A stretch of DNA of 64,000 bases from Raffaelea ambrosiae (taxonomy: Eukaryota; Ascomycota; Sordariomycetes; Ophiostomatales; Ophiostomataceae). The stretch lies in assembly GCA_002778195.1 (NCBI GenBank), contig PCDI01000001.1, positions 3,178,857 through 3,242,856 on the forward strand. The letters run 5' to 3'. Each line of letters begins with the position of its first letter. Position 1 is the first letter of the stretch. Below, piece after piece: positions 44,451-56,296 of the stretch. The position numbers were made by a program, and so were the translations under genes. Below the pieces are notes generated by a model. It had not been told where the DNA came from. It searched no databases and was given only the letters and a program-made list of their open reading frames with translations.

Positions 44451-45007
44451 ATGAGGAGAGCTGGAGTGGTGACGGAGAATTGGAGACGAAGAGGGGATCA
44501 CAGATAATACATAGCAAACCAGACACCGCGGGGAGATTGCTCTTTCTCCAACATCCGAGGACGAGAAGGGCGCGAGAGCGTGCGCAATTATATCTTTTCT
44601 CCATTGTCCTAGCCGGAGACGACTAAAACCACAGACTACGACGGGTCTGGTGTCATTGCGTTGTTGTTTTGGCGGCCGCAAGAGGGCACAAACAAGGCGG
44701 CCGAAAATGTACAAAATGCCATGCAACGATTACACCAAACAAGGCCCCCCCCCCCCCCCCAAGCAAGCCTCAAATCGCAGTTTTTCCCCAGTTGGCGTCA
44801 TTTTCGCCCGGGCACACCTCGGGGGACCATTCCCGAGCGACCAGGCGAAAGGAGCAAAGGAAACGAGCCCCAGAGGGGAATTCCCGGAAGAGGCTCACCC
44901 CAGGCTTGTGGCTGAATGCAAGCGCGAAGTCAAGCCCAGAGGCCGAGAATAGCCCCGTAAGAAGTGGATGACGGGCCCTGTGGTGGGATTACTCGTAATC
45001 GGGACAG

Positions 45008-45025
45008 TAACTAACTAGTTAGTTA
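45008..45025. repeat. 18-bp perfect palindrome TAACTAACTAGTTAGTTA
   Basis: A perfect inverted repeat without spacer. Shorter relatives (TAACTAGTTA, AACTAGTT) occur at 5632-5641 and 21093-21100, all in gene-poor DNA. Confidence 0.85.
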
Positions 45026-45614
45026 GTGAGCCATTGCGGCATATTCCTGCCATGGTGACCTATCTTTTTTTTTTCTTTTGCTAGCGTTCTAGTGCTCTAC
45101 GTAATGTTCTAGCGTTCTCGTTCTGGCGTTCTGGTGTTCGTTGTGTGGTCACGTGGGGTCATGTCAGGCTGCAGGAGGGTGCCATGCCTGGGAAGGAGCG
45201 CCACACGGCGACATAGCGACCAAAGCAGAGCGCAACAGCCGCCCAGCAAGCAATAACTAGTATGTAAGAGTTGGCCACCCGGATTTTCCATCCCAGCCGA
45301 CGCCCAAAGCGCAGCAGCATCGTACGTATCGCTTCCCCCAAACCAGCGCCCAAGAAAGCGCGTAGGACGGCACTACGCTCACTAGCCGGTCGTGGCTCGA
45401 CTCCACATGAAACTTCGCTGCAGAAACGGTGCCGATATGGGGGAAGGATGGGGGAAAGGACGGGGAGGGAGGGGCGCCTGTGCCGGGAATGACAGCGAGC
45501 GCACACTGTGGACAGAGACCCGTGGGAGGGAGTTGGGGGGTTTTTTTTTTTGTCGTTGTCAAGACCCGCTTCCGCTAAAAAGCTGAGCCGAGAGCGAGGA
45601 CAATCAATCACACA

Positions 45615-45662
45615 GTGCTCACACGCGCACACACGCGCACACACACGCACACACACGCACAC
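45615..45662 (+). repeat. CA/CG dinucleotide microsatellite
   Basis: An interrupted (CACACG)n/(CA)n tract. Confidence 0.85.
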
Positions 45663-45805
45663 AACCGAGGCTGTCGCAAGTTGTCGCCCTCCGTCCGAGT
45701 TTGGTAGCAAAATACGAGCCAGTGTTGTTCTATCCCGTGAAAGAAGATGATGCTGCTGGTGTCGATTGCCAGACGGGCAGAGGAGGGAGAAAGAGAAAAG
45801 ACAGA

Positions 45806-45852
45806 CGAAAAAAAAAGCAGACGAAAAAAAAGCAGACGAAAAAAAAGCAGAC
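45806..45852 (+). repeat. Tandem GACGAAAAAAAAGCA (about 15 bp) x3
   Basis: Three near-identical copies of a GCAGACG plus poly-A unit in tandem. Confidence 0.85.
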
Positions 45853-46438
45853 GGGAAAACAGCAACCATCGTGCAAACAAAGACAGTCCATGGCCGGTGG
45901 TGACGAGACATGAAGCTCAGGATGAATGGATGGATGGGGGCGGGGAAAGAGGAGAAGCCAAAAAAAAAGCTCAAAAAGAAACAAATTTGCCGGGCTCGTG
46001 GTTGCTTGTGGCTGGCTGTTCTGTGCCTTTTCCATCCTTGCATCTTTGTTGTTGTGTCTTGCGCGTTGTCCCCTGTGCCTGTTGTCGTGAACCAAGGACG
46101 CTCGCGCTGAGGGTCGACAGGGGGAAGGGAGGGGCTCCATGGACACATCATAGATTCCTCCACGTACGCTTTCATGTTCAGGGGATCCCATCACGGACCC
46201 ATCATGGGTCCATCACAGATTCATCATCTCTCATGTAGGGGGGCCCAACCATGGGCGAGCTGCTGGCAGGTGTTCAGACGAGCCACCGGGAGGGGCGTAC
46301 ACAGAAGCGAGAAAGAAAAAAAAGCGAGAAAGAAAAAGCGAAAAAGAAAAAGAAAAAGAAAAAGAAAAAGAAAAAGCCGAGATTGTGAATACCCTCTAGC
46401 CGTGCCGTGTCTCAGCTGTCCGTCCTTTTGGAAGGGCC

Positions 46439-46470
46439 ATCACTTCGTGGAAAGATCACTTCGTGGAAAG
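46439..46470 (+). repeat. Exact 16-bp tandem duplication
   Basis: ATCACTTCGTGGAAAG occurs twice back to back. Confidence 0.9.
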
Positions 46471-47670
46471 ACGATCATTGACGAAGAGCTGAGATGGACC
46501 AGGGGAACAAAGAGAAGATGGGGGAGCTGCATCGCCGGACACCCCGTGCCTGAAGACAACAAAGGAAGAGAAGAAGATCCGGCTCCCGGAACGGCCTGGG
46601 ACCCATCCGCCCATTGTTGCTGAGGCCAAATGGACTTTAGCCTAACGCCACACCTTGCCGTTGAGCCTCATGCCCGAGGCCTGAGTACGAGGTAACTGCA
46701 TAGTACTATGTAAGATCAGGTGCCAGTATTAGCGTGTATCTGAGATATCTCACGTGCTCCATGCTCTGCTGGCCGCCTGGAGGCAGGTACCAGGCCCAGA
46801 ACACTGGCCATCTGCAGGCACCCAGGCACGCCCTCTGCTGGGCGCATACTTATGCCTGATGCCTGCCTTCTTCTGTCCCTGTTGGCCCTGCATATCATAA
46901 TACTCTGTACTAGCTAGTTGTAACTACATAGTAGTCATAATGCGCGCAGTATCCATGTGCATGTTTATTACGAGCAGGCGTTGTCGTATTTCAGTTTCTT
47001 GATTAGCTTTTTCGCCCTTCCATCGCCCATGGAACAATCTGAAACGCCAAATCACAAAAAGGAGAAAACCACACCAAAACAAAGCTCGCCATGCTACTGC
47101 AACAGACAGAGCCAAGACCCATCTCCCACTTGTTTGGGGCTCCTCTTTCGGTGGATCACTCCGTGCTGGCACCCCCTTTCATTCCACCGGACCACAACTC
47201 GTCAGCCCATCAGCGGCCGTCTTTTCACATCACTCTGTCCAACCATCCGAGCAACAATCTCCCAGCCCATGGTTGCACACGCTGTCGTGCAGCGGTGCTG
47301 TTGTGTTGTTCCGCTGTTGAGATTGTCTTCAATCTGCGTCTTGCATATTCTCGCCTATCAACAGAATGCCCCCGACTCCTAGCTCATCTCACACAACACA
47401 CATGGCCGCGCAACGCAATCCGCCGCACTAGAGGCCAGCTGCCGGTCCTTTGCCTCGTTCCCGCGTTTCTTTCTTTCTTTCTTTCTTTTTTTTGAGGCCG
47501 TTGACTAGACCCTTGAGGGTCGCCTGGCGCCATTATGGCCTCTTCTCTCACGCACACTCCCCCCCCATCGTCTTCTTCTCCAGCACACCCCTGCCGTCGA
47601 TCAACCCTTGTCAAAATAACCGTCCCATCCATCTCAAACAGAAGAGCAGCATCGCAGTGAGATGCTTCCC

Positions 47671-47671
<1 letters not shown>

Positions 47672-47703
<32 letters not shown>

Positions 47704-47711
47704 AGAGAGAG
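47672..47711 (+). repeat. Compound GT/GA microsatellite
   Basis: (GT)n followed directly by (GA)n. Confidence 0.85.
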
Positions 47712-48961
47712 GGAGAGGGCGTATCTGGCCAGTATCTCTCCATAATACCTGTACGCAATACTCGTAGTAGCATGTGTGGATGGCAGCCTCTTTGCCGTCG
47801 GCCGCCTTCTCGCCACCCTCGCCCCTCCTCTTTTCCCCATTGCAGAGATCCGCGCGAGGAAGGGGGCCACTCCGGCCCATCGTTGGGCAAGCACGCGTAC
47901 AGCATCCTGCTCTCTTCCGACCAAGGCCAAGGGTCGCCTCCCCCCATGGTGGGCGATCGCTGTTGCTGGCCAACTGGGTGAATCCGGCTCGCGCTATCAT
48001 GCTTTCTGCTTGGCCTTCGCCTTAAGAGACGCCGGTATGCCATGATCCTTCCCTCTATTTTCTGGCTTTGTCCGGCGGGCTGGGGGGGCAGAAATGCAGA
48101 GAGGAGGCTCCCGCGTGGCGCGCGCGGGTGGCTTTGCCCAAGAACGTAGGAGGATGTATATGCATCGTCCCCAACGCCCAATCCAGGTGAACAACAAGAA
48201 AAAACCAGACAAAAGGGTAAAAACGAAAAAAAAGCATATAACTTTGTTCTTCTCCCGGTCTCAAGATCTGTGCCACTGCTCTCTTGTCTGCCCTGCCTTC
48301 TTCTTCTTCTTCGTCTTTTTTTTCTCTTCTGTGTCTTTTGTGTCTTCTGTGTCTTGTTGTCTGCAAGTCACCTTTCCTGGCCCAACGAGCATTCGCTTCT
48401 CGTATTTCAAAACTTCTTCATCTATTTCTCGGCATCTTGTCGTCACCAAGATCCGCTCCACTCCTCTCTCACCTCTCTCTCTCGCTTCTCGCTTCTCGCT
48501 TTTCTATTTTTGGTTGAGCCCCAGTGCTGGCCATTCTGCGCGCATTTTCTTGTTCGTGTTGTTTCAATCTACACAAATTGCATGCTCGTTCTCGCAGAGC
48601 CCCTGTATACGCACGCGCATCTACGGCGTATCGTACTACACACAGACCTCTTCCCCCCCCGGCTCCCCGTCATCAACGAAACTCTTTTTTTGTCATTTCC
48701 TGCTACTGTGCTCTCCTTTTCATCCTCGGGCTAGACCACTGCAGGGCACCAGGGCACGGAGTGGTGTGAAACCGTAGTGGTTGAAGCCCCCCCCTGGCTA
48801 GTTTAAACAAGCCAGGGTTTGACGTCCACATCGCCTCCTTGTCGTGCTTGGGTCTTCCTGGTCGGGTCACCTTTCCCTTCCCTGTCACTTACACGCACTG
48901 CAACCCCTCCAAATCTCCACCGCCTACCACCCCCGGGACATTACACATTTGCAACCGAAGG

Positions 48962-51098
48962 ATGCTCGCCATCCTCAACCGTTCCAGGTCCTTCAGAGTG
49001 GGCGGAAGTGGAAATGGAAGTGGTAGCGAAAGAAACGGCCGCGACGGGGCCGATGCCCATGCTGCTGCGGGCAGCGGTCCTGTAACGCTGATGCCCGCCC
49101 CCAAACGCGCCAACAGCAGCAAAACCGCAGCGAATGCCACCACAACCTCGTCGTCGTCGTCCTCGTCGGGCTCTTTTTCGTCTTTCTCCTTCTCGCCGGC
49201 CTCCTTCTCCTCTTCCCACACATCCCCCTCCACCACGAATGCAGGAGGCGACGGCAAGACGCACGGCCCCAACGCACCATTGTCTCTGCTATCCACCTTC
49301 GTCACCACCACCAGCAACAAGAGCAGCAACAACAACAGCAACAACAGCACCTCCTTCTCCTCCACTACCAACAACACCAAAGAAGCGTCGGCAGCCACTA
49401 CTCGTGCAGTAGCACCAGGCCGTGTGTCAGGACCAACCCTGCAGACATCCACCGTCTTCGGCTTGGTCGAGAGTGTGGACAATATCAGCAGCAGCAGCAG
49501 CAACAATAATAATATGGTCGTGGCCGCCTACCCCCCCTCGCCTGGTCTGGACGGAAAACGAGAATGCCCCTACGTGAACCGTCCGCTGCCACCGCCGCCG
49601 CCGCCGCAACCGTCTAAGAACCCCATCACCATGGCTTCCCCGTCCACCATGCACACGGCTGCAGCGGGAACAGCCTCTGCTGCTCCCACACGCCCACCAC
49701 CACCACAACCGCGCCAGGGCCGAGCCCGTGCTGCCACCACAGACATGAACCGCCGCATCTCACGAGACGACATGTTCCTGGGCTCCTACTACAACAAGCC
49801 GTCCCACTACGGCTCGTCGGCTGTCGACAACAAGCGCATGTCCCGAGACGACTTCTACCTGCCCACCACGCGGGCGATGACCACCTTGTCCCCTGCCGCG
49901 ACTGGCTTCCCGGGTGCTGGCGGTCGCGGGAGTGCGGGTGCCAGTGCCAGTGCCTTCCACATCCCCCTCCGCGGCCAGCTGCCCACACCCCAGGAGAGCC
50001 CCAGCTTTGAGCCCGTCTTTCCCTCTGCGGCCGCCGCCGGTGGTGCTCCGCTTGCCCGTGTGCCCACCCCGGAGTCAATCCTGTCAGCCGAGGGCGAGAT
50101 CCAGATCGGCATGGCCCTGGGCAGCCCGACCCATCCTCCCCACCCCATGGGCGGACAGCAGCAGCAGCAGCAGCAACAACAACAACAACAGCAAGTGCCG
50201 TCACAACGAGAACAGCAGATGGCAGCCGGATCCAAAGCGGGTGCATGGCAGCCGCAGTCCCGGATGATCCCGGCCACGACCACGACGGCAGCCATGCCCG
50301 AACCACCAGCCCTCCAGCGATCAAAGACCGGTCGGCGGAAACTGTTTGGTCTCTTTGGCGGCCGGCGGCACCAGCAGCAGCAACAGGATGCCGCTGCCGC
50401 TGCTGCTTCTGTCTCTGCATCCAAGACGGCATCCTCGTCAGCAGCGTCGTCCTACTCCCAGGAGAACGGCAGCGAGTCTTCGTCCATGATGACCACCGCC
50501 AATACGGCCGCTTCATCCACGGACCGGCCGGTCACCCGCAGCGGTACGACCAACAAAAAGTACCAGCCCATCCTGATCTCGGAACAGCAGCATCAACGCA
50601 TCATGGCCTCACCGGTCCGGTCAGCCACCACGCCGGTCAGCATCAGCAGCACCAACGGCAACGGCAACAACAGCACATCCCTGTCCAAGCGGCCATTCCT
50701 GCGATCCAAGACCTCTGAACCGGCCTTCCGCCAACCACAACAGCGGCAGCGAGCGGACGCCCAACAGTCCAACGGATCCTTGTTGACGATGAGCAGCAAC
50801 ATCCCTGCTGTGCCTCATCCTTCTACTTCTTTTCCCTCCTCCTCTTCTTCTTCTTCCGCCGCCGCCGCCAGCCCCTACTTGGACGTTGAGATCCCCGATG
50901 TCCGCCTCGAGCGCTACAGTGTCATGTTCGGCGGCCTGCTGCCGCCCTCGTCGCTGTCGCCCGCGTCGTCCCTGCTCGCCCGCCGCCAGGCCACCATCGA
51001 CAAGCTCAAGGCCGTCAACGACCGCATCCTGCAGGAAGACATCCAGGAGCGCGAACGGGTCCTGCTGCGGGGCGGAACCCTGACGACAGATCCTCCGC

Positions 51099-51157
<59 letters not shown>

Positions 51158-52567
51158 CACCAGCACCATCACCTAACCATCCCTCCCCCACAGCGCCGAG
51201 CCACCTCGCCGCAGCCGAGCCGGGGCCCCTCGCCCATGACGGGTCTGGCGCTGTTCCCCTCTTCCCACAGCAGCAGCAACAGCGGCGCAGCCTACAACCC
51301 AACGGCCTTGGCCGCACCGCCAGCCTCGCCGCGGTTCCGGTCCAACACGTCGCCGTCCGCCATGGCATCGCCCATCCTGAGCGGCTTTGATCTGTCCAAG
51401 CACCAACAGCAGCCGAAGCAGCAGGCGGCGCCCGCGAAGCAACAGCCGCCACGCTTCATCAACCCACTGCGGGAGAACCCAACGACAAACATGCGGGTCC
51501 CACAGGCGCCGCCCCAGCAGCGCCAGCCCCAACAGCAGCAGTTCCAACAGCAGCCCCTACAGCAGCCACACAGACAGCCCGTCTACCAGTTCGACCCGAC
51601 CCAGTCCAACCTCATCCTGGACTCGCCCACGGAGATGGACTTCCCAGAGGACGACGAGGAGGAAGAGACCGCCGCTCTCTCCAAGCCGGCGGCCACCTCG
51701 ACGACCATGCAGCCGTTCAAGCCCGTCATCCCCGAGCCCCAGTGGCAGATGGTCTCCCCGCCGTCGACCGCGTCCATGTCCAGCAACGCCAGCAGCGGCA
51801 GCAACGGCAGCGCCACCAGCTATCTGCTGCGACAGGTCTCGGGCTCGATGACGGCGGCGGCGACGACGACGACCACCGCGGCTTCGGCACAACAGAAGCC
51901 ATCGGTGACGTCGTCGCCCACCATGTCGGATCGGGAGGATGGTCAAAAGACCAACATCTCTTCTCCCAAGCAGAGCAGCAGCAACAACAACAATGACCTG
52001 GCGACGGCCGTCGAGATCTCCATCGCCCGCCAGATCAGCATCTCGCGCCAGCAGCGGCAGCTCCTGCGGCCGCTGAACACTGCTACTGCCATCTCTACTA
52101 CCTCGAGCGGAAGCACCAGCGGCTTGGACTCCCCGTCCGCCATGGCCAGCGGCGGGGCTCTGGCCGCCGTGGCTGCGGCCGCGGCCGCCACGGCCCGGCC
52201 AGGCGCAAGCTCGCCGCCGGGGACGAACTCGCCCGTCGTGGGCGCTGCGGCCCGCGGCGGCATCGCTTCGCCCCTGGTGGCCGGTGCCCGTTCCCGGACC
52301 AACTCCCCCGTGGTCGCCTCGCCCCGGATCAAGCTGGGCCGCTACGAGCGCCTCCAAGAGACCAAGACGGCGACGCCGACCCTGGTGGTGCTGGGCGTCA
52401 GCAGCAGCGAAGGAGCCGAAGGCGATGACGCAGGGCCCGATCCGCACCCGAACCAGAACCAGTACCCACACCCGCAGGCCCGTCCGCGGAACAACAACCA
52501 GCACCTGCAGGCGTTCCAGCTGGCGCAGAACCGGAAGAGCGAGCGGGTCGTCCTGGAGGCGGCTTAA
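48962..52567 (+). CDS. Large intrinsically disordered Ser/Gln/Asn-rich protein, unknown function
   Basis: A single-exon ORF of 1201 aa from the first ATG (MLAILNRSRSFRVGGSG). The frame is open 41 codons upstream but lacks another ATG. Most of it is low complexity: poly-Ser/Thr/Asn (about 55-150), poly-Gln (about 398-412), and an (Asn-Gln)n tract encoded by CAGAAC repeats (about 712-733). Islands that look conserved are a duplicated R(I/M)SRDD(M/F)xL element with YNKPSHYGSS between (264-300), RRKLFGLFGGRR (about 459), EIPDVRLERYSVMFGGLLPP with LLARRQATIDKLKAVNDRIL (about 641-690), and SPRIKLGRYERLQETKT near the C-terminus. No enzyme motif, signal peptide or membrane segment is visible. I do not recognise the family. 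The disordered, Q/N-rich composition suggests a scaffold or condensate-forming regulator, but that is speculation. Confidence 0.78.
51099..51164 (+). repeat. CAGAAC hexamer array encoding (Asn-Gln)n
   Basis: Ten or so uninterrupted CAGAAC units, then CAGCAC variants, inside the coding frame. Length polymorphism is likely and would not break frame. Confidence 0.9.
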
Positions 52568-54004
52568 AACGCGGCCTGGACCGCGTCTTCTCTCCCTTCT
52601 TCGATTCATATGTTTTTTTTTTTTTTGGTTCTTTTTTTCTTTTCTTCCCCTATGACTGTGTCTACACATATTTGTCCTTCTTGACCTTCGTTTGTTCTCG
52701 AGAGCGGTTGTTATCCGAGAACGGAATCCGCGATGCGGTTTGATTCTTTTTTTTATGAGGTTTTCATTCTTTTGAGACTGGTCTCTCTCTTTTTTCCTGA
52801 CTCCCTCTTTCCCCGTGGGAAAGCTGGTCTCGTGATCGTCTCGTTGACATTCTCTCTTCTACTGGGAGGTCCCCTAGCTGGACCCGAGACCCGATGTCTA
52901 TACCTTTTTTTTCATTTGTTTATGGGTGTGTTGATCTTGAAAAGCTGGGTCTCAAAACTTTTATTGGGTGCGGGTTCGCTTCTCCTTGTATCTACTCGGT
53001 TGCTCTTCTGTAGCGGTAATGTTTTTTGTCTGTTCTTTTACATCCTTTTTTTACAAACTTGAGATACCATAAAAAAATACATATTGACTCGGATACACAA
53101 AATAAGAAAGGATCATTATCAACTGTACCGCATGCAAGTGAAGTCCCGATGCTCTTTGTGTGACCTCGTACAGACTGAGACATACTCGTAGACTCTTTCG
53201 TTTTTCATCCGACCTGATCTTGAGCACATTCTAATCACAATGGCAAAGAAGAAAATGTCTCGTGCACCACCCTTTTTGCCGGCTGACTTGCGGCAACATG
53301 ACAATGCCATTGTTCCGCCGGCAGCCTGAGACACATTGTGTTTCCGGACCAGCCCGCTTCCATTGTTCGTTTTCTACCGGATAGGGAAGGAGCCCATGGG
53401 GCTGGTTACTGGCCGGTCTGTTGGTGGCCTTCTGCCAACCTGCGCTTTTTGCTTTTTTGTTATGTTCCTTCAAAAGGGGGGTGGTCACGTTGGCAGGTCG
53501 CCACAATTGGGGCCAACTTGACCAACGTTTGCAGCCCGGTTCCATCTCCCTCGGCCGCCTTCTTTGTTCGCTCTTTGTTTGCTCTTCCGCTTTCGGACAC
53601 ACTGCAGCGTCTTTCTTTGTCCGCGAACGTAAATTTCTTGTTGGTTCAAGGCTTTAAACGTTGTATGCTTCTATTTGAGCCTCTTTCCTTTATTACTAGG
53701 GGTCGGTGACGGTAAAAATGAAAGAGTATGAAGACCGAGGATGAAGGAGGTAATCAGACGAAGGAAAAGCGAAAGTAAAAATATCGGTCATGTTTATCCA
53801 AAGCGGTCTGTAACAGATGCGTATTTGAACACAAGGGAACAAGAGTAGTATACCAAAGAGACGTCGGCGATGACGATGCGATCAGAAACAGTATAGACCC
53901 GCCACAAAAGAACAAATAATGGAAGGCATATTAACAGACAAAAACAAGAACGCCTGCGAAAAGGACGAAAAAAAAAGCTGTATGCCAAATCCACAGTTCC
54001 CTCT
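52568..54004. other. Convergent intergenic region
   Basis: 1.4 kb between the stops of the disordered-protein gene and YKT6. T-rich after the first stop. No ORF with coding character is seen. Confidence 0.5.
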
Positions 54005-55114
54005 TTACATCACCTGGCAGCAACTGTTCTGCTTCTGGGCGGTAGCTGGAAGTTGGTCAGTAGTCTGTAATAGTTACGAGGAAAAATGCAAAGCAAACAC
54101 AAACAAAAAAAAGTAGCATGCTTGTGAAAGAAACGTACTGTAGAATTTTTTGCTGAGACCGCTGAGATCTTCGCTCTTGGCGACAAGATTATCAAGGCTC
54201 TCGCCACGATTCAGCACACTCTCAATGGTTTTGTGAAGGACTTCTTTGGTCTCGTCTAGCTGTGCTTGGATTTGCGTGATGTTGTCGATCTTTGTAGGGT
54301 CTTGGTACTTCTCAATGTATTCCTTGAGCTGGGGCAGAGATGCGGACGGCATGTCACTAGCCCAGGCTGAGCGAGGATTCTCGGCAAGGAACTCATCGGC
54401 GATCTTTCCCAGGATTCGCTGAGCGGGAAGACTGCAGTATAGCAAGTGGTCAGTAAGCGGCCAAGCTGCACACTCTCACAAAGGTGATAAGAATAATAGT
54501 GAAGTGTGTCTTACTCTGGGTAGTCCCTGTCGGTGACGGCAATAGCAACGATTCCTTCGCTCCGTCCATAGGCATGTATTTTCTATTGACGGAGAAAGTC
54601 AGCGGACGCCTCTCGCATTGCAATTCCCCCGTAGCATATGCTGTATCCATGGAGAGAGCTGTGGGAGTTCCTCACATATTCTTCGTTTTCCTCCTGGTCG
54701 ACGACTTGCCGTTGTCCTGCATTGGTCCTGTATAAGAAGAGTCAGTAAAGTGCCGAGCCCTTCTTTGCTCCAGTCGGGGAAGACGTACCTTTCGCCCACT
54801 GTTCTCGCAAACATGGTCAAATACTCGCCCACCCTGCTTCTTGTCAGCTCTCTGCTATTTCCCACATTCTTCCCCAGAGCAGGAACCAGCCTTCGCGAGA
54901 CTGCTGTCAGCGCTTCGGTAACACGCCATATGTAACATACGTCTGCCTCCGAAAGATTCCTACTCCATCCAAGTTTTTCTCAGACACCACGACTGCGGAA
55001 TCCTTGGTAGCGTCCCCTTTGCGGACAATCTGTATAGTGGACCAGTAAGTAACAATATTCTTTCTCTTGGTCAGCCATCCATCGTGGACTTACGCCCAGG
55101 TACACAATCTTCAT
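54005..55114 (-). CDS. YKT6: Synaptobrevin homologue YKT6 (R-SNARE)
   Basis: Seven exons (55114-55094, 55029-54941, 54833-54789, 54727-54676, 54582-54515, 54431-54139, 54045-54005) give 202 aa, the same length as yeast Ykt6 (200). The N-terminal longin domain starts MKIVYLG and contains VGEYLTMFARTVGERT, GQRQVVDQEENEEY and HAYGRSEGIVAIAVTD. The SNARE motif follows (NITQIQAQLDETKEVLHKTI, then LDNLVAKSEDLSGLSKKFY), with the zero-layer Arg in VLNRGESLDNL. The last exon supplies QKQNSCCQVM, the double-Cys CAAX box that is farnesylated and palmitoylated. Ykt6 has no membrane helix; it cycles between cytosol and Golgi, vacuole and autophagosome membranes and drives fusion. Every junction restores frame and known family sequence. 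The 21-nt first exon and 41-nt last exon are easily missed by gene finders. Confidence 0.94.
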
Positions 55115-56296
55115 GGTGTCTCGTTCGCAAGCAGGCGATTGTTGGATATATGGTTTCTGGAGAATGTGCGCAGCGAGGGCAAATCGCCAAGATATTCCCT
55201 TGAAAGACGGAACGATGATTCTTCGGTAGGAAAGTCGGTCGATGGTATTGTCGGTCAATGGTCGTCGTGGATGCAAGAGGGACCAAGAAGCAGGAAATGG
55301 AGCGGCACTTTAGATCGAAAGTCCGGCGGGGCGCATTTGTATGTACTGTTTGTTGTCACATGTCCCCGCCATACTTACCACATTATTGCCAGGCGGTGAA
55401 GCGCTGAAAATTAGCGTCTGCATTATTAGTACACAATTTCCAAGCCAAAAATAAAATAATTTTACCTACTAAACTTTCGTCAGCGGCTACCATCCCAACT
55501 ATCATCAGCCTTCGGAGCAGAAAAGTTTCTGCCTATTCTGAAGACGACATCTCGATCGCCAGCTGACGAAACGGTCAGAATGACCAACCCTTAGTCCCCA
55601 ACCAGGCCGACATCCTATTCTAAGCAATAGCTTCTTTGGTCAGAGTCATCTCGGCGATGGCGACACCCCGACTGGACTTTGTGCCGTTCGTTTCACTGGA
55701 GGCCTACATTCATCTTATTTGATGGAAGCCTAGCTATGGAGACTTTGGTGGCGGTGCAAGTCGGGATTAAAAAACAAGCTACGAGCTGTTCTGAGCCTCA
55801 CGCAGAAGTGGCCAGGATGCCATCGAGCAGCAGGAAATGCCAGCAGGCTGTGGCCGTACACACAAGCTGTATGCTCGGACTCTCAACAGCCGCGACATTT
55901 CCGTTTCATTTTCATTCTTTTTATCCTGCCACGACGACCTTGGCCTCCTTGCCCTGGTAACCGAGTTGTGTCTTCAATACACATTCGGTGGTCTGTCGAA
56001 CGAAAGCGCTTGTCGTTTTTGGGTTGGCAGAGAACAGATTTCTTGATCACGATTAAGCCGGAGTGCCATAGCTGCCATCCCGTTGCTGAAAGGCTTCAGG
56101 TGCATAGCTGGGACTTGACTTTGTTGGTCGTACATATCAACACAACATATGCTGCATTGTCCTTTTTTGTCTTTCGTAATGTTCTTTAGCCGTATAAATA
56201 TAATCCATGCCAACTCCTTGTATTAGGAATACTGCAAGACAGAACCAAAACTCCCATGTTCCCTGAGGTCCTCCAAACCTGTCGCAAACTCGTTGT
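55115..56296. other. Intergenic region between YKT6 and IES6
   Basis: 1.2 kb holding the YKT6 promoter and the IES6 3' flank. I see no gene in either orientation; small ORFs lack any signature. Confidence 0.5.

Larger units (their letters stand above)
43358..48961. other. 5.6 kb gene-poor, repeat-rich region
   Basis: I see no credible gene. It is dense in simple repeats: AT palindromes (43857-43907), GA-rich DNA (44174-44450), poly-C (44745-44760), CA (45615-45662), AAAAAAAGCAGACG tandem (45806-45852), AAAAGA arrays (46315-46376), a 16-bp tandem (46439-46470), TTTC (47464-47488) and GT/GA (47672-47711). The longest ORF (45159-46175, minus) reads through these repeats and is low complexity. 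The last kilobase, pyrimidine-rich, is the likely promoter and 5' leader of the large disordered-protein gene. Confidence 0.5.

Noticed and set aside
45159..46175. 338-aa minus-strand ORF
   Set aside because: It reads through CA and poly-A tandem repeats, is compositionally biased (His/Arg/Ser/Phe runs) and has no domain or splice support.
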